DNA of 64,000 nt from Loktanella sp. PT4BL (GCF_003201935.1 NZ_QJJL01000006.1:62001-126000), one strand, 5' to 3'. Shown: positions 47,011 through 55,645, numbered from the stretch's first letter. Numbers and translations are program-made. The notes: generated by a model from the sequence alone, not told the origin.

Positions 47011-47760
47011 ATGACGCACGCCCTGAAATCGATCCAAGAAAATTGGCGTGGTGGAAAAGCATCGCTTCGGTTTTTATTGGGCACACCAGCAGCAATGGGC
47101 AGGATAGCGCTCGGAGCGCAAGTCGGCAGGCCAGCACGGACACCACTTGAAAGCCTGTTCGCAAAGTATCTAGAAGACTGTCGATTTGAAGTTATTGTCG
47201 AAGGAGAAATTCCTGCGGCAGGCACAGGCTGCATTCTTTCTCACAACGAGACATCGTTCGCGGACCTCGCAGCATATTTCGTTGCGATCTGGCCGCATGT
47301 GGATCGGCTCGCCGGTGCCGATGTATACCGGCATATCCCCTTCGCCCGTAAAGCCTGTGCGAAAATCGATATTGAATTGGTCGCGCGGGGCAACCGAAGG
47401 TCCACCGACCCCCTTGTCGACCGCATGGTGGCCGCGGCGAAGGCAGGCAAAAGAGTTGGTTGGGGAGGCGAAGGCAGGCTTTCGGGTCGAGACGGCGTCG
47501 GTCGTTTCAAGGTGGGCGGCAGCATCATTGCGATCAGGGCAAAAGCACCCGTCATTCCGGTGGTCATACATGGTGGCCATCATGCCATGCAGCTTGGAAC
47601 CGTCCGGGCACGACCGAGCACGATACACGTCCGTTTCTGCAAGCCCGTTTCGACCGAACACTACGAAGAAGCCGACGCGCGGGACCTTGCCAATAAACTG
47701 CAACAGGTCGTTTCTGAAAACTACACCGCGCTTTCCGAGCGTCAGGCGGATGTAAGATAA
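47011..47760 (+). CDS. PlsC-like lysophospholipid acyltransferase
   Basis: A 249-residue protein related to 1-acylglycerol-3-phosphate acyltransferases. Motif I is atypical (ILSHNETSFADLAAY instead of NHxSxxD), while GGEGRLSGRDGVGRFKVGG corresponds to the EGxRS...FKxG motif and APVIPVVIHG to motif IV. A hydrophobic N-terminal helix is weak. It could act on phospholipids or ornithine-type lipids. No operon partner is visible. Confidence 0.75.
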   Translation: MTHALKSIQENWRGGKASLRFLLGTPAAMGRIALGAQVGRPARTPLESLFAKYLEDCRFEVIVEGEIPAAGTGCILSHNETSFADLAAYFVAIWPHVDRLAGADVYRHIPFARKACAKIDIELVARGNRRSTDPLVDRMVAAAKAGKRVGWGGEGRLSGRDGVGRFKVGGSIIAIRAKAPVIPVVIHGGHHAMQLGTVRARPSTIHVRFCKPVSTEHYEEADARDLANKLQQVVSENYTALSERQADVR

Positions 47761-47817
47761 TCACTCTTTGGGTCTCACATTGCTTTTGCAGCGAACCGAG
47801 CGCATGCCCCAGCAGCT

Positions 47818-47946
47818 CTATTCCGCATTTGGCTCGCGGAAGCATCCCTCGCATAACGGCAGCGTCATCCTGTGTGGCTGACGTCCATCGCAGACGTCGC
47901 AATATGGCATCGCGCCAACAAGGCCAAGGGTTCCAAGCTGCACCAT
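47818..47946 (-). CDS. Possible 42-aa zinc-ribbon small protein
   Basis: The ATG at 47946 opens a 42-codon frame, MVQLGTLGLVGAMPYCDVCD then GRQPHRMTLPLCEGCFREPN and AE. The pattern C16-x2-C-x12-C-x2-C could bind zinc. It begins only 8 nt beyond the terminator hairpin that follows the binding-protein gene at 48026, and it has no good Shine-Dalgarno. An internal ATG at 47910 would leave 30 residues. I do not recognise it; it may be spurious. Confidence 0.35.
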   Translation of the reverse strand: MVQLGTLGLVGAMPYCDVCDGRQPHRMTLPLCEGCFREPNAE

Positions 47947-47953
47947 GTAAATC

Positions 47954-47982
47954 AAAGGCCCCGTGCAACGCACGGGGCCTTT
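47954..47982 (-). terminator. Terminator hairpin after the pyrimidine-type ABC operon
   Basis: A perfect 13-bp stem (AAAGGCCCCGTGC / GCACGGGGCCTTT) has a 3-nt loop, 44 bp after the stop of the binding-protein gene. A short T run closes the stem on either strand. Confidence 0.8.
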
Positions 47983-48025
47983 CGTTATCGCAAGGTCCTT
48001 GATCAAGCCCGGGACAGCGTTGCAC

Positions 48026-49018
48026 CTAGTTCAAAGCAGCATCCGTAATCACGCTTGTCCATGCGCCTTCCGGCTGCGCGGAGATCACCGGGTCAGAGCC
48101 ACCCGCCAAGAGCGTATCAACGGTGCGCTGGAAATCCGCCGGATCAAGCGCGCCATTGGACCCTGCGGTCAGCTTGGCAATCTCGCCCATCATCCGGATC
48201 TGCGCAGCCTCGGACTGTGCACCGGTCTCGTCATTGTCCAGAACGATGCCAGCGGCCTCAACCGGGTTTTCTTCGGCCCATTTCCAGCCCTTCATCGAAG
48301 CGCGCACAAAACGCACCATCTTGTCGACAAAGACCGGATCTTCGAGGTTCTCTTCCAGCGCATAGATGCCATCTTCAAGCGTGGCGACCCCCTGGTCCTC
48401 ATACATGAAGGTCACCAGCTCATCCTCGGACACACCCGCATCCAAAACCTGACCATATTCGTTATAGGTCATGGTCGAGATACAATCGGCCTCTCGGTTC
48501 AAGAGCGGATCAACGTTGAAACCCTGCCGCAGCACGGTCACACCCTCTTCACCACCATCGGTGGGAATGCCGGCCTGGCTCATCCAGCTCAGGAACGGGT
48601 ATTCATTACCAAAGAACCACACGCCAATTGTCTTGCCGCGGAAATCCTCGACCGTTTCAATGCCGGTGTCTTTCCAGCATGTCAGCATCAGACCGGATGT
48701 CTTGAACGGCTGCGCGATATTGACAACAGGCAGACCGCGTTCGCGGGCCGCCAGCGCGGATGGCATCCAGTTCAGCATTACATCGGCACCACCGCCGGCC
48801 AGCACCTGTGGCGGCGCGATATCCGGACCACCGGGCAGAATCGTGACATTCAGCCCTTCTTCCTCATAGAAGCCCTGATCCAGCGCCACATAGTATCCCG
48901 CAAACTGTGCCTGCGTGACCCACTGCAACTGTAGTGTCACATCATTGGCGTGGGCATCCGCATGGGCCATGCCACCCAGTCCAGCGGCCATCGCCGCTGC
49001 CATCATCATCTTTTTCAT
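48026..49018 (-). CDS. ABC transporter substrate-binding protein (NMT1/THI5-like)
   Basis: A 330-residue periplasmic protein with signal peptide MKKMMMAAAMAAGLGGMAHA. It then has the NMT1/THI5 pattern LQLQWVTQAQFAGYYVALDQ, FYEEEGLNVTILPGGPDIAP, and the Cys/Trp motif TCWKDTGIETVEDFRGKTIGVW. Homologues bind pyrimidine or thiamine-precursor-like rings. Here it lies with permeases, an ATPase and dihydropyrimidinase, pointing to uptake of a pyrimidine or hydantoin-like compound (inference). AGGAGG precedes the ATG. Confidence 0.88.
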   Translation of the reverse strand: MKKMMMAAAMAAGLGGMAHADAHANDVTLQLQWVTQAQFAGYYVALDQGFYEEEGLNVTILPGGPDIAPPQVLAGGGADVMLNWMPSALAARERGLPVVNIAQPFKTSGLMLTCWKDTGIETVEDFRGKTIGVWFFGNEYPFLSWMSQAGIPTDGGEEGVTVLRQGFNVDPLLNREADCISTMTYNEYGQVLDAGVSEDELVTFMYEDQGVATLEDGIYALEENLEDPVFVDKMVRFVRASMKGWKWAEENPVEAAGIVLDNDETGAQSEAAQIRMMGEIAKLTAGSNGALDPADFQRTVDTLLAGGSDPVISAQPEGAWTSVITDAALN

Positions 49019-49066
49019 TTTGACCTCCTAGTCAGTTGTTACACCCTCTTTGCGGGGCTCAATTCT

Positions 49067-49918
49067 TTATTTGCGTTGCGATGGGTGCCAAAAGGTCACC
49101 CGCCCCTCAATCCATGCCATCAATCCGTAAAAAGCACTTCCGGCCAATGCGGCAACGACAATCTCGGCCCAGACCATATCAAGCGCAAGACGCCCCACCG
49201 AAGTCGAGATGCGAAAACCCATGCCCACGGTGGGAGAGCCGAAAAATTCAGCAACAATCGCCCCGATCAGCGCCAGAGTCGTCGCAATTTTAAGCCCGTT
49301 GAAGATAAACGGCATCGCCGCAGGCAGGCGCAATTTGAACAGCGTCGGCCAATAGCCCGCGCCATAGGTGCGCATCAGATCGCGCTGCATCGCTGTCGTG
49401 TCGCGCAAACCGGCCACGGTGTTCACAAGGATCGGGAAGAACACCATCACCGCAACCACAGCCGCCTTGGACTGCCAGTCACTCCCCAGCCAACGGACGA
49501 AAATCGGTGCAATCCCCACAATCGGCAAGGCCGCCATAAAGCCACCCACCGGCAGAATGCCGCGCGTCAGAAAATCCGACCGGTCGGCAAGAATAGCCAC
49601 ACCAAAGGCCGCCAGCATCCCGATGAGATAACCGGTCATGGCCCCTTTGATGATCGTCTGGACAAAATCCGCCCAAAGCGTCGGAATTTCATTGGCAAAC
49701 CGCTCGGCAATCATCGTGGGGGGCGGCAGGATAATCGGGCTGATCTCCAACAGGCGCACCAGAAGCTCCCACATGATCAGCAGTGTCAGACCGAAAATCG
49801 CAGGCACCAATAACCTGACCAGACGGGTATTTGCCGCGGCACTATTCGCCAACCGCGCGTTGACAAACCAGCCCGCCGCCCAGATCGCCAAAGCGCTGAT
49901 AATCGCTGTCCCCGTCAT
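49067..49918 (-). CDS. ABC transporter permease
   Basis: A 283-residue SsuC/TauC-type permease with six helices. The EAA-like loop is MRTYGAGYWPTLFKLRLPAA, followed by MPFIFNGLKIATTLALIGAIVAEF, the usual nitrate/sulfonate/taurine/pyrimidine class pattern. Its start overlaps the stop of the second permease as ATGA. Confidence 0.9.
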   Translation of the reverse strand: MTGTAIISALAIWAAGWFVNARLANSAAANTRLVRLLVPAIFGLTLLIMWELLVRLLEISPIILPPPTMIAERFANEIPTLWADFVQTIIKGAMTGYLIGMLAAFGVAILADRSDFLTRGILPVGGFMAALPIVGIAPIFVRWLGSDWQSKAAVVAVMVFFPILVNTVAGLRDTTAMQRDLMRTYGAGYWPTLFKLRLPAAMPFIFNGLKIATTLALIGAIVAEFFGSPTVGMGFRISTSVGRLALDMVWAEIVVAALAGSAFYGLMAWIEGRVTFWHPSQRK

Positions 49919-50835
49919 ACCGCCTGCATCCCCATCCGGCGCAGAGTCCAGCGTTCAACCAGGCTAAAAAACCCCACGAGGGCCGCCGCCGTCAGGGCCG
50001 CTGCAAAAAGGGCGGCCCATGTGACCAAAGGCTGGCCGTATTGATCGCCCACCAGCATCCGCGCACCGAAACCCGCACGCGCACCCGTCGGCAATTCGGC
50101 GACAATCGCGCCGACCAATGACGCCGAAATCCCGATCTTAAGCGAGGCAAAAAGATAGGGCACCGAGGCCGGCAACCGCAGCTTCCAGAACCCCTGTGCG
50201 GGGCTCGCATAATAGGTGCGCAGCAAATCAAGCTGCATACCGTCAGGGCTGCGCAGCCCCTTCACCATGCCCACGACGACAGGAAAGAAACTCAGATAGG
50301 CGCTGATCACCGCCTTCGGAAACAGTCCCTGAATGCCGATCGCGCCCATCATCACAATAATCATCGGCGCAAGGGCCAGAATAGGAATGGTCTGGCTGGC
50401 AATCGCCCAGGGCATCACGCTCATATCCATGGCGCGGTTATACACGATCCCCACCGCCAACACGATACCAAGGCCTGTCCCGATCACAAAACCCACCAGC
50501 GTGGCCGACAAGGTCACCCAGCCATGAAAGACCAGTGACCGCCGCGATGTGATGCTCTGCAAGGCAATCGTATTCCACATCTCCACCACAACCTGATGCG
50601 GCGAGGGCAAACGCGGCCGCTCCAGCGTATAGGTCATGCCGAACAATTGCGGGTTACGCAGTGCAAGCCCGACACCCGAAAGCTCTTGGCGCGCCACAGG
50701 CGTATCCGGCGTCACCGCAATATCCTGCCGCTGTGCCAGATCCGCCGTCAGATGCATATTCATCGGCACAACAGACACGATCCAGAACAAGAGGATCGCC
50801 CCTATAACGGTCAGAACCGGCAGAACAGACTTCAC
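49915..50835 (-). CDS. ABC transporter permease
   Basis: A 306-residue partner permease of the same SsuC/TauC-type class. It has an extra N-terminal helix and periplasmic segment, then an EAA loop LRTYYASPAQGFWKLRLPAS and VPYLFASLKIGISASLVGAIVAE. The two permeases likely form a heterodimer. Confidence 0.9.
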   Translation of the reverse strand: MKSVLPVLTVIGAILLFWIVSVVPMNMHLTADLAQRQDIAVTPDTPVARQELSGVGLALRNPQLFGMTYTLERPRLPSPHQVVVEMWNTIALQSITSRRSLVFHGWVTLSATLVGFVIGTGLGIVLAVGIVYNRAMDMSVMPWAIASQTIPILALAPMIIVMMGAIGIQGLFPKAVISAYLSFFPVVVGMVKGLRSPDGMQLDLLRTYYASPAQGFWKLRLPASVPYLFASLKIGISASLVGAIVAELPTGARAGFGARMLVGDQYGQPLVTWAALFAAALTAAALVGFFSLVERWTLRRMGMQAV

Positions 50836-50880
50836 CTGCCCACCTCATCATCTTGCCAACAATACTCCCCCCGGAGGGTC

Positions 50881-51663
50881 CTACACATCGTCATGGCCTG
50901 CCCTCAGCCCGTCACGCACCCTGTGCGCAATCTCGATAAACTCGGGTGTATCGCGAATATCCAAAGGCCGCTCTTTGGGCAGCGGGCTTTCGATCACATC
51001 GGTAATCCGCCCTGGACGCGGCGACATGACCACAATCTTGGTCGACAGATACACCGCCTCGGGGATCGAGTGGGTCACAAAGCCAATGGTCTTTTCGGTG
51101 CGCGCCCACAGCTGCAACAACTGCTCGTTCAGGTGATCACGCACGATCTCATCCAGCGCACCAAAGGGTTCGTCCATCAACAGGATATCCGCATCAAAGG
51201 CCAAGGCCCGCGCAATCGAGGCACGTTGCTGCATCCCGCCGGACAACTGCCACGGAAATTTCTTCTCGAACCCCGCCAGATCAACAAGGTCCAGCACCCG
51301 CGCCACCCGTTCGGCCTGTTCCGCCTTGGAGAACCCCATGATCTCAAGCGGCAGCTTGATATTGCCGCCAATCGTACGCCAAGGATACAAGCCGGCCGCC
51401 TGAAACACATAGCCATAGGCCCGCGCCATCCGCGCCTCGTCCGGTGTCATGCCATTGACGGATATCTCCCCACCAGTGGGGGTTTCCAGCCCCGCAATGC
51501 AGCGAAGGAACGTCGTCTTGCCACAGCCAGAAGGACCGATAAACGACACGAAGTCCCCCTTGTTGATCTCAAGGTTCACGTCCTTGAGCGCATGCACAGG
51601 GCCATCATTGGTCTCAAACGTCAGGTTCAGACCTTCCGCTTTAATTGTCGTATTCAAAGCCAC
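50881..51663 (-). CDS. ABC transporter ATP-binding protein
   Basis: A 260-residue ATPase of the SsuB/TauB class. Walker A is GPSGCGKTTF, signature LSGGMQQRASIARAL, Walker B ILLMDEPFGALDE, and the switch His is in VTHSIPEAVYLS. It lies 45 bp before the second permease gene and 50 bp after dihydropyrimidinase, from which it is separated by a half REP-like element. Confidence 0.92.
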   Translation of the reverse strand: MALNTTIKAEGLNLTFETNDGPVHALKDVNLEINKGDFVSFIGPSGCGKTTFLRCIAGLETPTGGEISVNGMTPDEARMARAYGYVFQAAGLYPWRTIGGNIKLPLEIMGFSKAEQAERVARVLDLVDLAGFEKKFPWQLSGGMQQRASIARALAFDADILLMDEPFGALDEIVRDHLNEQLLQLWARTEKTIGFVTHSIPEAVYLSTKIVVMSPRPGRITDVIESPLPKERPLDIRDTPEFIEIAHRVRDGLRAGHDDV

Positions 51664-51672
51664 ATTTCACCC

Positions 51673-51700
51673 CGCAGTCCCGGACCTGATCCGGGACCTC
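51673..51700. repeat. Half REP-like element between hydA and the ATPase gene
   Basis: CGCAGTCCCGGACCTGATCC plus GGGACCTC matches the left half of the 71-bp palindromic elements at 28279 and 53541. Confidence 0.75.
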
Positions 51701-51712
51701 ATCCACTCTACC

Positions 51713-53167
51713 TTAGACACCCGTCGCCGGAATACCGGTCCGCTCCACCGGTCGCGGCGCGGTCAGTTCCTTCCACTTCGACAGCGCCTTGTTCGTCGGC
51801 GTATTCGCCTCGCGTTTGACAAATTTGCCGTGGCCTTCCTGCGTGCGTACTTCGCCATCATGGATCGCGACATGGCCCCGCGTCAGGGTAAAGCGCGGCA
51901 GGCCCTTCACTTGCTTGCCCTCGAACACGTTGTAATCAATCGCTGATTGCTGCGCGCCGGCGGTAATCGTCTTGGACTTCTCTGGGTCCCAGACCACCAG
52001 ATCGGCATCGGCCCCCACCAGAACGGCCCCCTTGCGCGGATAGCAATTCAGCACTTTCGCGATATTCGTCGAGGTCACGGCGACAAATTCGTTCATCGTC
52101 AGACGCCCCGTGCCAACGCCATGGGTCCAGAGCATCGGCATCCGGTCCTCAAGACCACCTGTACCATTCGGGATCTTCGTGAAATCGCCCACGCCATAGC
52201 GTTTCTGTTCTGTGGTGAAGGCGCAATGGTCCGTCGCAACAACGCTCAAAGAACCAGACTGCAGTCCAGCCCAGAGGCTATCCTGATGCTGCTTATTGCG
52301 GAAAGGGGGCGACATCACGCGGCGCGCGGCATGGTCCCAATCCTTGTTGAAATACTCAGATTCATCCAGCGTCAGATGCTGGATCAGCGGCTCGCCCCAG
52401 ACGCGTTTGCCCTGCATACGGGCACGCCGGATCGCCTCATGCGCCTCTTCGCAGGACACATGCACGATATAAAGCGGCACGCCGGTCATATCGGCGATCA
52501 TAATGGCACGGTTCGCGGCCTCGCCCTCGACCTGCGGCGGGCGGGAATAGGCATGCGCCTCGGGTCCGGTATTGCCTTCGGCCAGCAGTTTCGCGGACAG
52601 TTCCGCGACCACATCACCGTTCTCGGCATGGACCATCGCAATGGCCCCTAGCGAGGCGAGACGCGAGAAGGACGCGTACATTTCGTCATCATTGACCATC
52701 AGCGCGCCCTTGTAGGCCATGAAGTGCTTGAAGGTGTTGATGCCGCGGTCCTTGACCACGCTTTCCATCTCGTTGAACACCTGCTCGCCCCACCATGTCA
52801 CAGCCATGTGGAAGGAATAGTCGCAGTTCGCGCGGCCCGACTTGTTGTCCCACATCTGAAGCGCATCATGCAGGCCCTGACCCGGCGCAGGCAGCGCAAA
52901 ATCGACAACCATCGTCGTGCCACCAGAGAGTGCTGCACGCGTTCCGCTTTCGAAATCATCGGTGGAGTATGTGCCCATGAAAGGCATTTCCAAATGGGTA
53001 TGCGGGTCAATGCCGCCAGGCATGACGTAGCATCCGGTCGCGTCGAGCTCTTCGTCGCCCTTCAGGTTCGGCCCGATCTCGATGATCCTGCCGCCGTCGA
53101 TTAGAACGTCTGCCTTATAGGTCAGGTCAGCGGTGACGATAGTTCCGTTTTTGATGACTTTGGTCAT
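51713..53167 (-). CDS. hydA: Dihydropyrimidinase (D-hydantoinase)
   Basis: Hydrolyses 5,6-dihydrouracil/dihydrothymine to N-carbamoyl-beta-amino acids, step two of reductive pyrimidine catabolism. The 484-residue amidohydrolase has the zinc motif GGIDPHTHLEMPFMG, the carboxylated-lysine region HFMAYKGALMVND, the metal His in VHVSCEEAHEAI, and ATDHCAFTTEQKRYG with the catalytic Asp. It sits between the transporter genes and the carbamoyl-amino-acid hydrolase gene. Confidence 0.94.
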   Translation of the reverse strand: MTKVIKNGTIVTADLTYKADVLIDGGRIIEIGPNLKGDEELDATGCYVMPGGIDPHTHLEMPFMGTYSTDDFESGTRAALSGGTTMVVDFALPAPGQGLHDALQMWDNKSGRANCDYSFHMAVTWWGEQVFNEMESVVKDRGINTFKHFMAYKGALMVNDDEMYASFSRLASLGAIAMVHAENGDVVAELSAKLLAEGNTGPEAHAYSRPPQVEGEAANRAIMIADMTGVPLYIVHVSCEEAHEAIRRARMQGKRVWGEPLIQHLTLDESEYFNKDWDHAARRVMSPPFRNKQHQDSLWAGLQSGSLSVVATDHCAFTTEQKRYGVGDFTKIPNGTGGLEDRMPMLWTHGVGTGRLTMNEFVAVTSTNIAKVLNCYPRKGAVLVGADADLVVWDPEKSKTITAGAQQSAIDYNVFEGKQVKGLPRFTLTRGHVAIHDGEVRTQEGHGKFVKREANTPTNKALSKWKELTAPRPVERTGIPATGV

Positions 53168-53185
53168 TGGTCTCTCCCAAGTGCT

Positions 53186-53214
53186 ACGCAGTCCCTGACT
53201 TGATCAGGGACCTC
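53186..53214. repeat. Half REP-like element at the GIY-YIG 3' end
   Basis: ACGCAGTCCCTGACTTGATC followed by AGGGACCTC is a diverged left half of the 71-bp element. It overlaps the GIY-YIG stop codon by two bases. Confidence 0.7.
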
Positions 53215-53503
53215 AGAGAAACGAGACCTCCATCATCAAATCGGACCACTTTGGATTCTGTGCGTTGATCAGCGCATCTTTCCAAGCGCGCCGCCAGCGT
53301 TTGAGTTTCTTTTCGCGGGCGATCGCTTCGTGCAGCGTTTCGTGCATTTCGAAATAGACCAGCTTGCGAATACGGTACCTGGATGTGTGGGTGCCGCCCA
53401 TGCCTGACTTGTGCTCGGACATACGTTTGAGCAGGTCGCCGGTCACGCCAATGTAGATCGCCGTGTTCGACTGGCAGGCCGCGATGTAGGTGTAGAATGC
53501 CAT
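53213..53503 (-). CDS. GIY-YIG nuclease-domain protein (UPF0213/YhbQ-like)
   Basis: A 96-residue single-domain protein. The GIY-YIG motif appears as FYTYIAACQSNTAIYIGVTG, then LLKRMSEHKSG with the catalytic Arg, and YFEMHETLHEAIAREKKLKR with the metal-binding Glu. Such proteins may act on DNA repair intermediates, but the role is unproven. It lies on the same strand between dihydropyrimidinase and the hydrolase gene. Palindromic repeats flank it on both sides, suggesting a later insertion. Confidence 0.88.
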   Translation of the reverse strand: MAFYTYIAACQSNTAIYIGVTGDLLKRMSEHKSGMGGTHTSRYRIRKLVYFEMHETLHEAIAREKKLKRWRRAWKDALINAQNPKWSDLMMEVSFL

Positions 53504-53540
53504 GGCTCACTTTTGCGCACACACGGTTAACAAAAGACCA

Positions 53541-53611
53541 ACGCAGTCCCGGACGTGATCCGGGACCTCTTGCCGCAACGTTGAGGTCCCGGATCACGTC
53601 CGGGACTGCGT
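53541..53611. repeat. 71-bp REP-like palindromic element, full copy
   Basis: Begins ACGCAGTCCCGGACGTGATC and ends ATCACGTCCGGGACTGCGT, forming a near-perfect long inverted repeat with a short central spacer. It has the same length and order as the element at 28279-28349. It lies between the GIY-YIG gene and the carbamoyl-amino-acid hydrolase gene. Confidence 0.88.
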
Positions 53612-53629
53612 GGTGATTTGTGGCAACCC

Positions 53630-54880
53630 TCACCCAACAATCTCCGCCGTTTCCACAACAGCATGAAACAGCACATCGGTCCCTGCCGCCGCCCATTCCG
53701 GTGAAATCTCTTCCGCCTCATTGTGGCTGAGCCCGTCAACACACGGGCACATCACCATCGCCGTCGGGTAGATATCATTGATCCAGCAGGCGTCATGCCC
53801 GGCACCCGACACGATATCCATATGGGAATACCCCAGCCGCTCGGCCGCATTGCGCACGGCTTTTACACAGCCCTCATCGAAAGCGGGCGGATCAAACTGG
53901 CCGACGATTTCGGCCTCAAAACTGACCCCGATCTCTTCGCAAATCTTTGGCGCACGTTCCATCAGCTCGTCTACCATCGCGTTCAGCTTATCCAGTAGAT
54001 GCGTGCGCATATCGACGGTGAAAACCACTTTACCTGGAATGATGTTGCGCGAGTTCGGATAGACGTCGATATGTCCAATCGCGCCCACGGCATTGGGTTG
54101 GTTCTTCATCGCGATCTCGTGCACCAGCTCTGTGATCAGCGCCAAACCACGCCCCGCATTCTTGCGCATATGCATCGGCGTTGAACCGGTATGGCTCTCC
54201 TTGCCGGTCACAGTGCACTGGATCCAGCGCAGACCCTGACCGTGGGTGACGACACCGATATCCTTGCCTTCGGCCTCCAAAATCGGCCCTTGTTCAATAT
54301 GAAGCTCGAAGAAGGCGTGCATCTTGCGGTCGCCAACTTTCTCGGGGCCTTTCCAGCCAATCCGCTCCAACTCGTCCCCGAACCGTTTGCCATCCGCATC
54401 CACACGGTCATTCGCCCAGTCCAGCGTATGTTTGCCCGCAAATACACCCGAGGCCAGCATGGCAGGGGCGTAACGGGTGCCTTCCTCATTGGTCCAGTTC
54501 GTCACGACAATCGGGTGTTTGGTCTTGATATCGAGGTCATTGAGCGTGCGGATCACCTCAAGGCCACCGAGCACACCCAACACACCATCGTATTTCCCGC
54601 CCGTGGGCTGGGTATCCAGATGCGAGCCCACATAAACCGGCAGCGCATCGGGATCCGTGCCCTCACGCCGCGCAAACATATTGCCGATCTCGTCAACACC
54701 CATGGTACAGCCCGCAGCCTCGCACCAGCTCTGGAAAAGGTGGCGGCCTTCACTGTCTTCATCGGTCAGGGTCTGGCGGTTGTTGCCTCCCGCGATACCG
54801 GGGCCGATCTTGGCCATTTCCATCAGGCTGTCCCACAGCCGTTCACCGTTGATACGCAGGTTCTCTCCGGGGGCTGGCAT
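53630..54880 (-). CDS. Zn-dependent N-carbamoyl amino acid hydrolase (beta-ureidopropionase-like)
   Basis: A 416-residue M20/HyuC/AllC-type amidase that would convert N-carbamoyl-beta-alanine to beta-alanine, CO2 and ammonia, step three of the pathway. Metal-site segments are GSHLDTQPTGGKYDGVLGVL, WTNEEGTRYAPAMLASGVF, and FELHIEQGPILEAEG. The C-terminal SGAGHDACWIND carries the last His. I chose the ATG at 54880 with AGAGGAG upstream. The perfect RutR-type operator lies 21-36 bp upstream of the start. Confidence 0.9.
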   Translation of the reverse strand: MPAPGENLRINGERLWDSLMEMAKIGPGIAGGNNRQTLTDEDSEGRHLFQSWCEAAGCTMGVDEIGNMFARREGTDPDALPVYVGSHLDTQPTGGKYDGVLGVLGGLEVIRTLNDLDIKTKHPIVVTNWTNEEGTRYAPAMLASGVFAGKHTLDWANDRVDADGKRFGDELERIGWKGPEKVGDRKMHAFFELHIEQGPILEAEGKDIGVVTHGQGLRWIQCTVTGKESHTGSTPMHMRKNAGRGLALITELVHEIAMKNQPNAVGAIGHIDVYPNSRNIIPGKVVFTVDMRTHLLDKLNAMVDELMERAPKICEEIGVSFEAEIVGQFDPPAFDEGCVKAVRNAAERLGYSHMDIVSGAGHDACWINDIYPTAMVMCPCVDGLSHNEAEEISPEWAAAGTDVLFHAVVETAEIVG

Positions 54881-54900
54881 GGGGGCTCCTCTCTTCTGGT

Positions 54901-54916
54901 TTGACCAACTGGTCAA
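54901..54916. promoter_or_regulatory. RutR-type operator
   Basis: TTGACCAACTGGTCAA is a perfect match to the E. coli RutR consensus TTGACCANNTGGTCAA. It lies in the divergent region between the carbamoyl-amino-acid hydrolase gene and the TetR/RutR-type gene, close enough to control both. Confidence 0.9.
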
Positions 54917-55042
54917 AATAACGCTAACAGAGAGGAAACATCAGTCAAGTTCTCTGCGCTAAATACTGGCAGATGCACCCATCACAGGCAAAATTGGGCA
55001 AATCCGGCCCGGCTTCGCCTGAATTTTGAGCAAAGGATCGGC

Positions 55043-55645
55043 ATGACCAAAGCCCCCACCCGCATCCAGCAGCGCAATCGCGCGGCGATCCTCTCTGCCG
55101 GTCTCGATATTTTCTCGCAATACGGGTTTCGGGGGGCAACGCTGGATCAGATCGCCGATGCGGCGGGCCTGTCCAAACCGAACCTGCTTTACTATTTCCC
55201 TTCGAAAGAGGCCATTCACACGGCGCTTCTGGAACGCCTCCTCGAAACATGGCTCGACCCGTTGAAAGCCCTTGACGGATCCGGTGATCCGGTGGCCGAG
55301 ATCATGGGCTATGCGCAGCGCAAACTGGCAATGAGCCGCGATTTTCCGCGCGAAAGCCGGCTGTTTGCGAATGAAATCCTGCAAGGCGCGCCCCATATCG
55401 AAGAGATCCTGAAGACCGATCTGAAAACGCTGGTCGATGAGAAGGCCGCCATCATCCAGGGCTGGGCAGATGCGGGAAAAATCGCGGCCATCGACCCGCA
55501 TCATCTGATCTTTTCCATCTGGGCCTTTACCCAGCATTACGCAGACTTCGACGTGCAGGTGCGCGCTGTCTTGGGCGACAAAGCCCCACATGACGGGGCC
55601 TTGTCCTTTCTCGACACGCTGTATTCGAAACTCTTGCGTGTTTAA
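55043..55645 (+). CDS. rutR: TetR/AcrR regulator, RutR-like
   Basis: A 200-residue regulator with the HTH LDQIADAAGLSKPNLLYYFP. The downstream pattern KEAIHTALLERLLETWLDPL, MSRDFPRESRLFANEILQGA and DPHHLIFSIWAFTQHYADFD matches the RutR C-terminal ligand domain, which senses uracil/thymine in E. coli. A perfect RutR box lies about 127 bp upstream. It probably represses the flanking pyrimidine-catabolic genes until pyrimidine is present (inference from site and context). Confidence 0.9.
   Translation: MTKAPTRIQQRNRAAILSAGLDIFSQYGFRGATLDQIADAAGLSKPNLLYYFPSKEAIHTALLERLLETWLDPLKALDGSGDPVAEIMGYAQRKLAMSRDFPRESRLFANEILQGAPHIEEILKTDLKTLVDEKAAIIQGWADAGKIAAIDPHHLIFSIWAFTQHYADFDVQVRAVLGDKAPHDGALSFLDTLYSKLLRV

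Noticed and set aside
49020-49035. A RutR-box-like sequence (TTGACCTCCTAGTCAG) before the NMT1-type binding-protein gene
   Set aside because: It matches 11 of 14 positions, but half of it is simply the gene's Shine-Dalgarno sequence in reverse complement, so the resemblance is probably chance.
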